DNA of 64,000 nt, from the NCBI RefSeq assembly GCF_900102195.1, contig NZ_FNBE01000003.1:124001-188000 (forward strand). Reading direction: 5' to 3'. Under the pieces are notes generated by a model that had not been told where the DNA came from, did no database searches, and worked only from the letters and a program-made list of their open reading frames with translations. The position numbers were made by a program, and so were the translations under genes. Below are positions 8,255 through 19,029 of this stretch, one piece after another (the first letter of the stretch is position 1; each line of letters opens with the position of its first letter). The stretch comes from Pseudonocardia oroxyli (GTDB taxonomy: Bacteria > Actinomycetota > Actinomycetes > Mycobacteriales > Pseudonocardiaceae).

Positions 8255-9235
8255 TCAGACAGCGGTGGCGAGGCTCAGGGCGAAGCGGCGGTCCTCGTCC
8301 GCCCACCAGCGGACCAGGTCGAACCCCGCGTCCGTGAGCATCGCGCGGACGGTCTCGGGCTCGAACTTCGCCGAGATCTCCGTGCGCAGCTCCTCGCCCT
8401 CCGCGAAGTCCACCTCCAGGTCCAGCTCCGCGACGCGCACCCGCATGGCGCGCTCAGCCCGCAATCGCATCTCGATCCAGGAGTTCTCGGCGTCCCACAG
8501 CGCGACGTGGGCGAACGCGTCCGGGTCGAAGTCCGCACCCAGCGCGCGGTTGAGCACGTGCAGCACGTTCCGGTTGAACTCGGCGGTGACCCCCTCGGCG
8601 TCGTCGTAGGCGGCGACGAGGGTGGGCTCGTCGATCACCAGGCCGGTGCCCAGCAACAGCTGCTCGCCCGGCCGGAGGACCGACCGGACGTGCGCGAGGA
8701 ACGCCGCGCGCTCGGCGGGGCGCAGGTTGCCGATGGTCCCGCCGAGGAAGGCGATCAGCCGCGTACCGCGTTCGGGCAGGAACCCGAGGTCCTTCGTGAA
8801 GTCGCCGACCACGCCGTGCAGCTCGAGGTCCGGGTACTCGGCGGCGAGCGCGTCCAGGGCGCCGCGCAGCGCCGCCTCGGACACGTCCTGCGGGACGTAG
8901 CGGCGCAGGGTCGGGCGGAACGCGTCGAGCAGCAGCCGCGTCTTGGCCGACGACCCCGACCCGAGCTCGACGATGGTGTCCGCGCCGGACGCCTCGGCGA
9001 TGGCGGCGACGGACTCCTCGAGCAGGGCCCGCTCCGTGCGGGTCGGGTAGTACTCCGGCAGCGCGGTGATCCGCTCGAAGAGCTCGCTGCCGCGCGCGTC
9101 GTAGAAGTACTTGGGCGGCAGCTCCTTCGGACTGGCCGTGAGCCCGGCACGGGCGTCCTCCCGCAGCGCGCGTTCGGCGTGGTCGGGGGTCAGGTGGACG
9201 TCGAGGACGGGCGACTGCGCGGACAGGCGGTTCAT
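8255..9235 (-). CDS. egtD: L-histidine N-alpha-methyltransferase EgtD
   Basis: 326 aa. Uses S-adenosylmethionine to trimethylate histidine to hercynine, the first committed step of ergothioneine synthesis. Family blocks: LPPKYFYDARGSELFERIT (about 39-57), EYYPTRTE (61-68), SAM-binding ELGSGSSAKT (90-99) and FLGGTIGNL (163-171). ATG at 9235 follows a good ribosome site, AAGGAG six bases upstream. Last gene of the egtABCD operon, after an 86-bp gap that holds a CCACCGG/CCGGTGG inverted repeat at 9256-9280. Confidence 0.96.
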   Translation of the reverse strand: MNRLSAQSPVLDVHLTPDHAERALREDARAGLTASPKELPPKYFYDARGSELFERITALPEYYPTRTERALLEESVAAIAEASGADTIVELGSGSSAKTRLLLDAFRPTLRRYVPQDVSEAALRGALDALAAEYPDLELHGVVGDFTKDLGFLPERGTRLIAFLGGTIGNLRPAERAAFLAHVRSVLRPGEQLLLGTGLVIDEPTLVAAYDDAEGVTAEFNRNVLHVLNRALGADFDPDAFAHVALWDAENSWIEMRLRAERAMRVRVAELDLEVDFAEGEELRTEISAKFEPETVRAMLTDAGFDLVRWWADEDRRFALSLATAV

Positions 9236-9321
9236 CACGTGCTCCTTGCGTAGACCCACCGGCGCGAACGGCACCGGTGGTGGCGAACACCGCGGCGGAC
9301 GACTCGGGCGGTGCGGTGCGG

Positions 9322-10059
9322 TCAGCGGATGCGGGTGAGGTGGTGGGTGCCGGGGCCTGCGGTGACCAGGTGGCCCTCCGGCACCGGGCGCCAGCGCTCG
9401 TCGGAGGTGACGGGCTCGCTGGCGACCTCCGCCTCCTCGTCGGTGACGCGCACCGACAGGGCGTGGTCCCAGGCCGTGCCCCAGACCGTCTCCCCGTCGA
9501 TGAGCAGCAGGTTCAGCCGCGAGCCCGGGGCGGCGGCCGCGACCGCCGCCACCGTGTCCGCGAGCGCCGCGCCGGGCTCCTCCCCCGCCCGGAGCCGATC
9601 CCGGACGAGCGCCCAGAGCAGGGCCGCGTCCGTCGGGGCGTCGAGGGTGAGCAGGTCGACGACCGGGAGCCGCTCGGCGAGCTTCGCCACCGCGTCCGGC
9701 CACCCGCGGACGACGCCGTTGTGGCTGAACAGCCAGCGGTCCGCCGCGAACGGCGCCGCCGCCGTGTCGGTCACCGGCATGCCGGTCGTGGCCGACCGGA
9801 CCGCGCCGAGCATCGCCCGGCAGGACGCCGCCGCGACCGAGGCGAACGCCGTGTCCGACCAGATCGGCCGGGCCGAGCGGTAGCGCACCGGAGGACCGGC
9901 CTCGGCGTACCAGCCGACCCCGAACCCGTCCGCGTTCACGGTGCCGCCCCCGCGCATGTCCGCGGGCGCGTACGACTGGCGCAGCAGCCCGTGCGGCGGG
10001 TCCAGGACCAGCGCGGACACCGGGCGCGGCGGACCGATCCACGCGTGGTGCCTACACAC
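9322..10059 (-). CDS. egtC: Ergothioneine pathway glutamine amidotransferase-like hydrolase EgtC
   Basis: 245 aa. Class II amidotransferase (Ntn) fold: Cys2 directly follows Met1 and becomes the N-terminal nucleophile, with the NADGFGVGWY and WLFSHNGVV blocks. It removes glutamate from gamma-glutamyl-hercynylcysteine sulfoxide. The start overlaps the end of egtB by 8 bp. The last step, done by the PLP lyase EgtE in mycobacteria, has no gene next to this cluster. Confidence 0.95.
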   Translation of the reverse strand: MCRHHAWIGPPRPVSALVLDPPHGLLRQSYAPADMRGGGTVNADGFGVGWYAEAGPPVRYRSARPIWSDTAFASVAAASCRAMLGAVRSATTGMPVTDTAAAPFAADRWLFSHNGVVRGWPDAVAKLAERLPVVDLLTLDAPTDAALLWALVRDRLRAGEEPGAALADTVAAVAAAAPGSRLNLLLIDGETVWGTAWDHALSVRVTDEEAEVASEPVTSDERWRPVPEGHLVTAGPGTHHLTRIR

Positions 10060-11344
10060 CGGACGCGTCCCGCGCGCAGCGGAAGCCCGAGAAGATCTGC
10101 CTGCGGATCGGGTGGTCCCAGTTCCGGAAGGTGCCGCGGACGGCTGCGGCGTCCGTGCCGAACGAGCCCCCGCGCAGCACCTTGTAGTCGCCGCCGAAGA
10201 ACACCTCGCTGTACTCGCGGTACGGGAAGGCCTCGAACCCCGGGTAGGGCTCCCACCCCGACGAGCACCACTCCCAGACGTCTCCGATCAGCTGTTCCAC
10301 CCCGAGCGGCGACGCCCCGGCCGGGTAGGCGCCGACCGGGGCCGGCTGCAGGTGCCGCTGCCCCAGGTTGGCGTGCTCGGGGGTGGGGTCGCCGTCTCCC
10401 CACGGGAACCGGCGGGACCGGCCCGCCTCCGGGTCCCAGCGGGCCGCCTTCTCCCACTCCGCCTCGGTGGGCAGGCGCTTGCCGACCCAGCGGGCGTACG
10501 CCTCGGCCTCGTGGAAGCTCACGTGCATCACCGGCTCGTCCCCCGGCACGGGCTCGACCACGCCGAACCGCCGCCGGAACCACGTGCCGCCCGAGTCCCG
10601 CGACCAGAACCGCGGCGCCACCAGGCCCTCGTCCAGGACGTGCTGGAAACCGACGACGCTCCACCAGCGCGGGTCCCGGTACCCGCCCGCCTCGACGAAC
10701 GCGGTGAACTCGGCGTTCGTCACCGGGTGGGTGTCGATCCAGTACGCGGGCAGGCTGACGGTGTGGGCGGGGCGTTCGTTGTCCAGCGCCCACGGCTCGG
10801 TGGACGTGCCCTGCACCGACTCCCCCGCCGGGACGTACACCTCGCGCGCCGGCAGCGCCCGGCCCGGGGGCGGCGGCGGGGCGGACAGCAGCGGGCCGCC
10901 AACGCGCAGCTGGTGGGTGGCGAGCATCGTCTCGTCGTGCTGCTGCTCGTGCTGCACGATCATGCCGAAGGCGAAGCCCGCCTCCTCCAGCCTGCGCCCG
11001 GTCAGCGGGTGCCGCTCCAGCACGTCCAGCGACTTCTCCCGCACCTCCGCGACGTAGGCGCGCGCCTCCTCCGGGGTGAGCAGCGGCAGCGCGACGCGGC
11101 TGGCCCGCGAGTGCTGGAACGCGTCGTACAGCCCGTCGATCTCGGGGCGCAGCGCCTCACGGCCCCCGACGTCTCGCACCAGCCAGAGCTCCTCCTGGCT
11201 CCCGATGTGGGCCAGGTCCCAGACCAGCGGGGACATCAGCGGCGAGTGCTGCGCGACCAGCTCGGTGTCGTCGATCGCGGTCAGGACGCTGCTGCGGTGG
11301 CGGGCGGTCTCCAGCTGCGCCACGAGACGGTCACGCAGGTTCAC
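10052..11344 (-). CDS. egtB: Hercynine oxygenase EgtB (iron-dependent sulfoxide synthase)
   Basis: 430 aa from the GTG at 11344. N-terminal DinB-like domain with the iron-binding His triad H46 (DLAHIGS), H132 and H136 (QHEQQHDE), then a formylglycine-generating-enzyme-like domain (ATEAEWEKAA- and GGSFGTD-type blocks). It couples gamma-glutamylcysteine, hercynine and oxygen into the sulfoxide. The start overlaps the end of egtA by 14 bp, and the length matches characterised EgtB. A longer in-frame reading to 11404 would lie inside egtA and lacks family similarity. Confidence 0.95.
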   Translation of the reverse strand: MNLRDRLVAQLETARHRSSVLTAIDDTELVAQHSPLMSPLVWDLAHIGSQEELWLVRDVGGREALRPEIDGLYDAFQHSRASRVALPLLTPEEARAYVAEVREKSLDVLERHPLTGRRLEEAGFAFGMIVQHEQQHDETMLATHQLRVGGPLLSAPPPPPGRALPAREVYVPAGESVQGTSTEPWALDNERPAHTVSLPAYWIDTHPVTNAEFTAFVEAGGYRDPRWWSVVGFQHVLDEGLVAPRFWSRDSGGTWFRRRFGVVEPVPGDEPVMHVSFHEAEAYARWVGKRLPTEAEWEKAARWDPEAGRSRRFPWGDGDPTPEHANLGQRHLQPAPVGAYPAGASPLGVEQLIGDVWEWCSSGWEPYPGFEAFPYREYSEVFFGGDYKVLRGGSFGTDAAAVRGTFRNWDHPIRRQIFSGFRCARDASGV

Positions 11345-12671
11345 GACGGGCTCCCTCGGTCCGGGACGGGATGATCTCGACCAGTTCGGGCACGGTGGGT
11401 TCACCGGGCAGCGGCTCGTCCGCCGGGGACCGGCCCGCGGCGATCCGCCCCTCGGTGACCGCGGCGAGCCGGGCGGCCAGCGCGGGCGGCGGGTCGAGCG
11501 CGGGCAGGGCGGCCCGCGCCAGCGCGAACACCTCGCGTGCCGCGGCGGCGAGCGCGGGGTCCTCGAGCCCGACGCGGCACGCCTGCACCCACCGGTCCCG
11601 GACGGGCTCGCAGAGCTCCCGCACCCGGTCGACCGTGGCGGGCCGCGCGGTCAGCGCCGCGAGCACCGCCACGGGCAGCGCCCAGTCCGCGCCCTGCTGT
11701 CCGTCGACGTAGCGGACCTCGAGGAACCCGCGCGGGCGGACCGGCGGGAAGAGGGTGGAGACGTGGTACTCCAGGTCCGCGGTGGTCGGGGTGCCCGGCA
11801 GCGCCCCCGCGATCCAGTCCGCGAACGTGACCCCCACGGGTGTGATCCACTCGCCCTCCCCGCGCACGCACAGCAGCGGGGTCGCGACCACGCGCTCCGC
11901 CCAGGCCTGCGCCGGGTCCGGCCGGTCCAGGTCGGTGGGCGGGGCCGTGCGCGCCGGGTCCGAGGCCAGCCACGCCGCGAACCGGCTCGACTTCCACCCG
12001 GTGCGCCTGCCGTGCAGGACCGGCGAGTTGGCGAACGCGGCGAGCAGCACCGGCCCGAGCTCGTGGACCGCGGCCCACCGGGCCGCGATGTGGGCGCGTT
12101 CCCCCGCGTCCAGCGCGACCTGCACCGCGGACGTCGAGCACATGCCGGAGCGGCCGTAGGGGCCCTGCCGGTCGAACACGCGCTCCATGGCCGCGTAGCG
12201 GGGCAGGTCGAGCAGGCGCCGGGCGGGACGGTCGGGATCCGCGGCCCGGGGCTCAGGGGTCAACCCGTACGCGGCGAGGCCTGCGTGCAGGGACCGGGTG
12301 TCCTCCTCGACCGCGGCGGTCAACGCGCGGAGCGAGGCGAGCGGCGGGCTGGCCAGCTCGACCTGGCCGCCCGGCTCGACCGTGACGAGCGAGCCGTGGG
12401 GCAGCGGCGCGGCGGGCGAGCCCGGGGCGAGGGAGGCGGGGGCATGGGGACCGAGACCGGCGAGGATCGCGGTCAGATCGGGTGGGTCTGCGGCGCGCAG
12501 CAGCCATTCGAGCTCGACGCCGACGAGCCGCGGGGGCCCGTGCTTGAAGCAGACGGACGCCACGAACGCCTCGGCCTCCGCGCGGGTGCGGAGCGAGAGA
12601 TCCGCCTCTCCCGGCTCGGTGCCCTGGGCGGACAGTGCGGCGTCGAGCGCCTGACCCGGTTCCGGTGCCAC
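11331..12671 (-). CDS. egtA: Glutamate-cysteine ligase EgtA
   Basis: 446 aa from GTG at 12671. Supplies gamma-glutamylcysteine to EgtB. It belongs to the GCS2-like ligases: VGVELEWLL near 50-58, PHGSLVTVEPGGQVELASPP near 90-110 and the GRSGMCSTSAVQVALD block near 175-190. First gene of the ergothioneine operon; it diverges from an AcnR-like regulator gene over a 154-bp gap, which should hold its promoter. Confidence 0.93.
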   Translation of the reverse strand: MAPEPGQALDAALSAQGTEPGEADLSLRTRAEAEAFVASVCFKHGPPRLVGVELEWLLRAADPPDLTAILAGLGPHAPASLAPGSPAAPLPHGSLVTVEPGGQVELASPPLASLRALTAAVEEDTRSLHAGLAAYGLTPEPRAADPDRPARRLLDLPRYAAMERVFDRQGPYGRSGMCSTSAVQVALDAGERAHIAARWAAVHELGPVLLAAFANSPVLHGRRTGWKSSRFAAWLASDPARTAPPTDLDRPDPAQAWAERVVATPLLCVRGEGEWITPVGVTFADWIAGALPGTPTTADLEYHVSTLFPPVRPRGFLEVRYVDGQQGADWALPVAVLAALTARPATVDRVRELCEPVRDRWVQACRVGLEDPALAAAAREVFALARAALPALDPPPALAARLAAVTEGRIAAGRSPADEPLPGEPTVPELVEIIPSRTEGARREPA

Positions 12672-12825
12672 GCCCGAGAACGCTACCCGCGGGGTCCGAC
12701 AATTTCTCGTCGCCGGGAGCCCCCGAAGGCGCGCGAACCGCGCATAACGGGTGTCCGTCCGAGCGCGACGCACCCCACGTCGGCATGTCGTGCGCCACAA
12801 GACGTACGTACGGGATACTGGACCC

Positions 12826-13404
12826 GTGCCCCGCGTGAGTACCGACCAGCTCGCCGCCCGGCGCCAGCACATCCTCGACGGTGCGCGGCGCTGCTTCGCG
12901 GCCTACGGCTACGAGGGGGCGACGGTGCGCAGGCTCGAGCAGAGCACCGGGCTGTCCCGCGGCGCGATCTTCCACTACTTCCGCGACAAGGACGCGCTGT
13001 TCCTCGCCCTCGCCGAACAGGACGCGGCCCGGATGGCGGACGTCGTCGCCGAGCAGGGCCTGGTCCAGGTCATGCGCGACCTGCTCGCCACCGCCCGCAA
13101 GCCCGACCCGGGCGACGAGTCCAGCTGGCTGGGCACCCGGCTCGAGGTCTCGCGGCGGCTGCGCACCGACCCGGACTTCCGCAAGCGCTGGCAGGCGCAC
13201 TCGGCGGAGCTGACCGCCGCCACCCGTGACCGCCTGGAACGCCAGGCCGCCAACGGCACGCTGCGGGACGACGTGCCGGTCGCCGTCGTCGCCCAGTACC
13301 TCGAGCTGGTCCTCGAAGGCCTGGTCAGCCACCTGGCGATGGGGCTGCCCGCGGACGCGCTCGACGGGGTGCTGGACGTGGTGGAGCAGTCGGTCAGGCG
13401 CTGA
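12826..13404 (+). CDS. acnR: TetR-family regulator resembling aconitase repressor AcnR
   Basis: 192 aa from the GTG at 12826, within reach of the -10-like GGATACT at 12812. The N-terminal HTH (FAAYGYEGATVRRLEQSTGLSRGAIFHYF, residues about 25-53) and the following DKDALFLALAEQDAARMADVV segment closely resemble AcnR/Rv1474c, which represses aconitase in response to iron/citrate. No acn gene lies next to it here, unlike in corynebacteria and mycobacteria, so the target is uncertain. GACGTACGTAC at 12801-12811 could be a self-operator. The 3' end overlaps the convergent exporter gene by 11 bp. Confidence 0.75.
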   Translation: MPRVSTDQLAARRQHILDGARRCFAAYGYEGATVRRLEQSTGLSRGAIFHYFRDKDALFLALAEQDAARMADVVAEQGLVQVMRDLLATARKPDPGDESSWLGTRLEVSRRLRTDPDFRKRWQAHSAELTAATRDRLERQAANGTLRDDVPVAVVAQYLELVLEGLVSHLAMGLPADALDGVLDVVEQSVRR

Positions 13405-14809
13405 TCAGCTCGGCCGAGCGGCGCGCGGTACCGCGCGCCCACTCCCCCGTCGTCAGGACGCCGAGGACGACCACGGCCACGCCGCAGCCGATGACCACGC
13501 CCCACCCCGCGTGGCTCGCCGCGGCGAGACCCGGCCCCAGCGGGCCCACCACGGACGAGGTGACCAGCGATCCGATCACCGCCACGCCGAGCGCGGCCCC
13601 GACCTGGCGGCTCGTCGACGCGACCGCCGAGGCCACCCCGGCCTGCGCGGCGGGCATGCCGGACACGGCCGTCGTGGTGATGGGCGGGTTGATCATCCCG
13701 AACCCGACGCCGAACACCACGTACGCGGTGATCGGCAGCCAGAGCGGGGAGTCCGTGCGCAGGAACAGCAGCACCGCCCCGGACAGCGCCAGCGCGGCCC
13801 CGCCCACGACCAGCGGGATCCGGGTCCCGCGGCTGCCGACCAGCCGCCCGGACACGCTCGGCAGCACGGCCATCATCGCCGCCATCGGGAGCGTGAGCAG
13901 CCCGGCGTGCAGTGGCGAGTACCCGCGGGCGACCTGCAGGTACAGCGCGTTGACGAACAGGAACCCCGACAGGCAGACGAACGCGCAGACGGCCACGACG
14001 GTCGCGCCCGCGAACGGGACGCTGCGGAAGAAGCGCGGGTCGATCAGCGGCTCGGCACGCCGCAGCTCCCACGGCACCAGGGCGCCGAGCGCCGCCGCCG
14101 CGAGCACCGCCGCGCCGAGCACCCACGGCGAGGCCCAGCCCCGCGCGGGCCCCTCGATGATCGCGAAGACGGCGCCCCCGAGCAGCACCGTGACCAGCAG
14201 CTGACCGACCGGGTCCAGCCTGCGCGGGTGCGCGGCCCGGGACTCGGGCACCCACCGGGTCGCGGCCGCGGTGGCCACCAGCACGACCGGGACGTTCAGC
14301 CAGAAGATCGAGCGCCAGCCGACCGTGTCCACCAGCGCCCCGCCGACGAGGGGGCCGAGCGCCATGCTGAGCCCGATCACGCTCGCCCACGCCCCGATCG
14401 CCCGCGCCCGCTCCCGGGGGTCGGTGAACACGGTGACGATGATCGACATCGCGACCGGGTTGAGCATGGCCCCACCCAGCGCCTGGACCACCCGGAAGGC
14501 GACGAGCGCCCCCGCGGTGGGCGCGATGCTGCAGAGCAGCGAGCCCACGCCGAAGAGCAGCAGCCCGATCCGGAAGACCCGCCGCCGCCCCACGCGGTCC
14601 GCCGTCGAGCCCGCGAGCAGCAGCAGCGAGGCCAACGTGAGGGTGTAGGCGTCCACGGTCCACTGCAGCGCGGTCACCGACGCGTCGAGGTCGGTCTGGA
14701 TGCTGGGCAGCGCCAGGTTGACGATCGTGGCGTCCATGCTGACCACGAACAGGCTCGAGCAGCAGATCACCAGGACGACGAGGCGGTGCCGACGGTCGAG
14801 TTCGGGCAC
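13394..14809 (-). CDS. DHA2-family MFS drug:H+ antiporter
   Basis: 471 aa with about 14 hydrophobic segments. Motif D1-like MDATIVNLALPSIQTDL follows the first helix, motif A (DRVGRRRVF) sits in the 2-3 loop, and motif C-like ALGPLVGGAL in helix 5. Start: GTG at 14809 (MPELDRRHRLVVLV), 23 bp after the stop of the ABC exporter gene, so the two efflux genes are probably cotranscribed. The substrate cannot be read from the sequence. Confidence 0.9.
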   Translation of the reverse strand: MPELDRRHRLVVLVICCSSLFVVSMDATIVNLALPSIQTDLDASVTALQWTVDAYTLTLASLLLLAGSTADRVGRRRVFRIGLLLFGVGSLLCSIAPTAGALVAFRVVQALGGAMLNPVAMSIIVTVFTDPRERARAIGAWASVIGLSMALGPLVGGALVDTVGWRSIFWLNVPVVLVATAAATRWVPESRAAHPRRLDPVGQLLVTVLLGGAVFAIIEGPARGWASPWVLGAAVLAAAALGALVPWELRRAEPLIDPRFFRSVPFAGATVVAVCAFVCLSGFLFVNALYLQVARGYSPLHAGLLTLPMAAMMAVLPSVSGRLVGSRGTRIPLVVGGAALALSGAVLLFLRTDSPLWLPITAYVVFGVGFGMINPPITTTAVSGMPAAQAGVASAVASTSRQVGAALGVAVIGSLVTSSVVGPLGPGLAAASHAGWGVVIGCGVAVVVLGVLTTGEWARGTARRSAELISA

Positions 14810-14832
14810 GCTCCCAACGTAGGCCGACCGGG

Positions 14833-16752
14833 TCAGGGCGACCCCGTCCCGACCGTGTGAGCGTGGTCGCAGCCCGGGAGGCCGCAGGAGGCGTCGGTGA
14901 CCGGGGCGGCGAACTGGGTCCGGTACAGGGCGGCGTAGCGGCCGCCCGCGGCCAGGAGCTGCTCGTGGGTCCCCTGCTCCACGATCCGGCCCGCCTCGAC
15001 GACCGCGATCCGGTCGGCCGCCCGGATCGTCGAGAGCCGGTGGGCGATGACGATGGCGGTGCGACCGGCGAGGGCCTCCGCCAAGGCCTCCTGGACGGCG
15101 ACCTCGGACTCCGAGTCCAGGTGGGCGGTGGCCTCGTCCAGCACGACGACGGGCGGCCTGGCCAGCAGCAACCGGGCGATCGTCAGCCGCTGGCGCTCCC
15201 CGCCGGAGAGCCGGTAGCCCCGTTCGCCGACCACCGTGTCGAGCCCGTCCGGCAGCTGGGCCAGCACCTCCCCGAGCCGCGCCCGCTCGACGGCCTCCCG
15301 CAGCTCGGCGTCCGTGGCCTCCGGCGCGGCGTAGCGCAGGTTGGCGGCGATGGTGTCGTGGAAGAGGTGACCGTCCTGGGTGACGACGCCGACCGTGCGG
15401 CGCAGCGACGCGAACGTCAGCTCCCGCACGTCCGTCCCGGCCAGCTCGACCGCGCCGGAGTCGACGTCGTAGAGCCGCGGGAGCAGCGCGGCGATCGTCG
15501 ACTTCCCGGCCCCGGACGGCCCGACGAGCGCGACGAGTGACCCGGCGGGCGCCTCCAGGGAGATCCCGTGCAGCACCTCGCCGGGCGCCCGGCGGTCGAG
15601 GACGGCGACGTCCTCCAGCGAGGCCAGCGACACCTGCTCCGCCGTGGGGTAGGAGAAGTGCACGTCCCGCAGCCGTACGGACACCGGGCCCGGCGGCAGC
15701 TCCCGGGTGCCCTCGGTGATCATCGGCGGGAGGTCGAGGACCTCGAAGACCCGCTCGAACGCCACCAGCGCGGACATCACGTCCACGCGGGCGTTGGCGA
15801 GTGCGGTCATCGGCGTGTAGAGCCGGGTCAACAGCAGCGCCAGAGTGACGACGGTGCCGGGCTCGATCCGCCCCGTCACCGCCAGCCAGCCGCCCAGGCC
15901 GTAGACCAGCGCCTGCGCCAGGGCGGAGACCAGCGACAACGATGTGACGAAGACCCGGGACACCATCGCCGTCCGGACCCCGATGTCCCGCACATGCTCG
16001 GCCCGCGCGGTGAACTCCGCCGCCTCCTCGCGCGGGCGGCCGAACAGCTTGACCAGCGTGGCGCCCGCCGCCGAGAACCGCTCGGTCATCTGGGTGCTCA
16101 TGCCGGCGTTGAGGTCGACCGCCTCGCGGCGCAGGTCCGCGATCCGCCTGCCCATCCGGCGGGCGGGCAGCACGAAGATCGGCAGCAGCACCAGCGCGAG
16201 CACGGTGACCTGCCAGGCGAGCCCGATCATCACGGCGAGCGCGAGGGTCAGCTGGATGACGTTCGACAGGACGCTCGCCAGCGTCGTCGTGATCGCCGAC
16301 TGGGCCCCGATGACGTCGCTGTTGAGCCTGCTGACCAGCGCACCGGTGCGGGTGCGGGTGAAGAAGGCGACCGGCATCCGCTGCACGTGCCCGAACACGG
16401 CGGTGCGCAGGTCCACGATGAGACCCTCGCCGATCCGGGAGGAGAACCAGCGCGCGGCGAGCCCGATGAGCGCCTCGCACACGGCCAGGGCGGCGATGGT
16501 CAGCGCGAGGACGACGACCTGGCGGGCGGCCCCGTCCGCCCGGCCGACGATGGTGTCGACGACCCGGCCGGCGAGCAGCGGGGTGACCACCCCGATGACC
16601 GCGGTCCCGGTCGTGAGCAGCAGGAACGCCAGCAGCCGACCGCGGTAGGGATGGGCGAACCCCCAGATGCGCCGCACGGTCCCGGGGGCCACGGACCGCG
16701 GGGTGTCCGCCGCGCGCATCGTCGCGCGCATGATGGTGAAGGGCCGATCCAT
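14833..16752 (-). CDS. ABC exporter half-transporter, fused membrane and ATPase domains
   Basis: 639 aa. Six-helix type IV exporter domain (about 25-340), then an ATPase domain with Walker A GPSGAGKST (about residue 410), signature LSGGERQRL (about 512) and Walker B VVVLDEATAHLD. The C-terminal tail is unusual: ASCGLPGCDHAHTV places two Cys and two His within ten residues, a possible metal site. Start taken as the first ATG (16752); the ATG at 16731 is an alternative. A homodimeric multidrug or lipid exporter is likely. Confidence 0.87.
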   Translation of the reverse strand: MDRPFTIMRATMRAADTPRSVAPGTVRRIWGFAHPYRGRLLAFLLLTTGTAVIGVVTPLLAGRVVDTIVGRADGAARQVVVLALTIAALAVCEALIGLAARWFSSRIGEGLIVDLRTAVFGHVQRMPVAFFTRTRTGALVSRLNSDVIGAQSAITTTLASVLSNVIQLTLALAVMIGLAWQVTVLALVLLPIFVLPARRMGRRIADLRREAVDLNAGMSTQMTERFSAAGATLVKLFGRPREEAAEFTARAEHVRDIGVRTAMVSRVFVTSLSLVSALAQALVYGLGGWLAVTGRIEPGTVVTLALLLTRLYTPMTALANARVDVMSALVAFERVFEVLDLPPMITEGTRELPPGPVSVRLRDVHFSYPTAEQVSLASLEDVAVLDRRAPGEVLHGISLEAPAGSLVALVGPSGAGKSTIAALLPRLYDVDSGAVELAGTDVRELTFASLRRTVGVVTQDGHLFHDTIAANLRYAAPEATDAELREAVERARLGEVLAQLPDGLDTVVGERGYRLSGGERQRLTIARLLLARPPVVVLDEATAHLDSESEVAVQEALAEALAGRTAIVIAHRLSTIRAADRIAVVEAGRIVEQGTHEQLLAAGGRYAALYRTQFAAPVTDASCGLPGCDHAHTVGTGSP

Positions 16753-16877
16753 TCGACCATGGTGCGCCGTCCCGCTCGCCGCGGCGCGACAGGCACCGGG
16801 AATCCGTGGCGGACGGACGGGTAGCGCGGCCCGCCGCCGTACGCTGCTGACGCCGGCGGGCGCACCTCGGCGGAGGG

Positions 16878-17087
16878 CTACTTCTTCTTGGTGCGGGTGG
16901 CGCCGCCGCGACCGCGCAGCGTCACCCCGGTCTCGCTCAGCACGCGGTGCACGAATCCGTACGACCGGCCCGTCTGCTCGGCCAGTGCGCGGATGCTCGC
17001 CCCCTTCTCGTACTTCTTCTTCAGGTCGGTGGCGAGTTTGTCACGCTGGGTCCCCGTGATCCGGGCGCCCTTCTTCAGGTCGGCCAC
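16878..17087 (-). CDS. Small HTH protein, conserved in actinobacteria
   Basis: 69 aa from GTG at 17087, which follows a strong GAGGAGG ribosome site on the coding strand. Lys/Arg-rich protein: ADLKKGARITGTQRDKLATD, then a helix-turn-helix (GASIRALAEQTGRSYGFVHRVL) and a basic RGRGGATRTKKK tail. This matches a short actinobacterial HTH family; its target is unknown to me. The tail suggests general DNA binding. An upstream ATG at 17111 would bypass the ribosome site and is rejected. Confidence 0.85.
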   Translation of the reverse strand: MADLKKGARITGTQRDKLATDLKKKYEKGASIRALAEQTGRSYGFVHRVLSETGVTLRGRGGATRTKKK

Positions 17088-17277
17088 GACTCTTGACCTC
17101 CTCGGCCCCACCGGAGCCGCCCATCGGCTCGTCGGTGCAGGTCATGATGATCCAACCGCCGGGATGTGGCCAGCGCAACATCACGCATGATCGGTGAGCG
17201 GTTCCCCCGAACGGATCACGCGTACGGGTGATCCACGTGAACTGGACCACAGCACGAGGCGTGCGAATCGTGACGAT
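17088..17277. other. Intergenic region with TGATC/GGATCA palindrome fragments
   Basis: 190 bp without a gene between the HTH gene and the 3' end of the ABC-F gene. It holds TGATGATCC at 17142, a 31-bp imperfect inverted repeat at 17188-17218 (ends TGATC and GGATCA), and TGATCCACG at 17228. These ends match the termini of the 63-bp units at 1-2462, but the inner stem sequence is absent, so relatedness is only suggested. Confidence 0.4.
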
Positions 17278-18900
<1,623 letters not shown>

Positions 18901-19029
18901 AGCAGTACTCCAAGGAGGGTGGGCACACGAGCAGGGACGCACGACGGGGCGCGTCTGACCTACTCGATCTGGATCACGCCCCCAGGCTACCGGGCCGGGG
19001 CGACCGGATTGCGCCGTAGGGTGCCGGTC

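Noticed and set aside
11076..13229. 717-residue plus-strand frame opposite egtB/egtA
   Set aside because: Antisense to recognised egt genes and changes character where they end.
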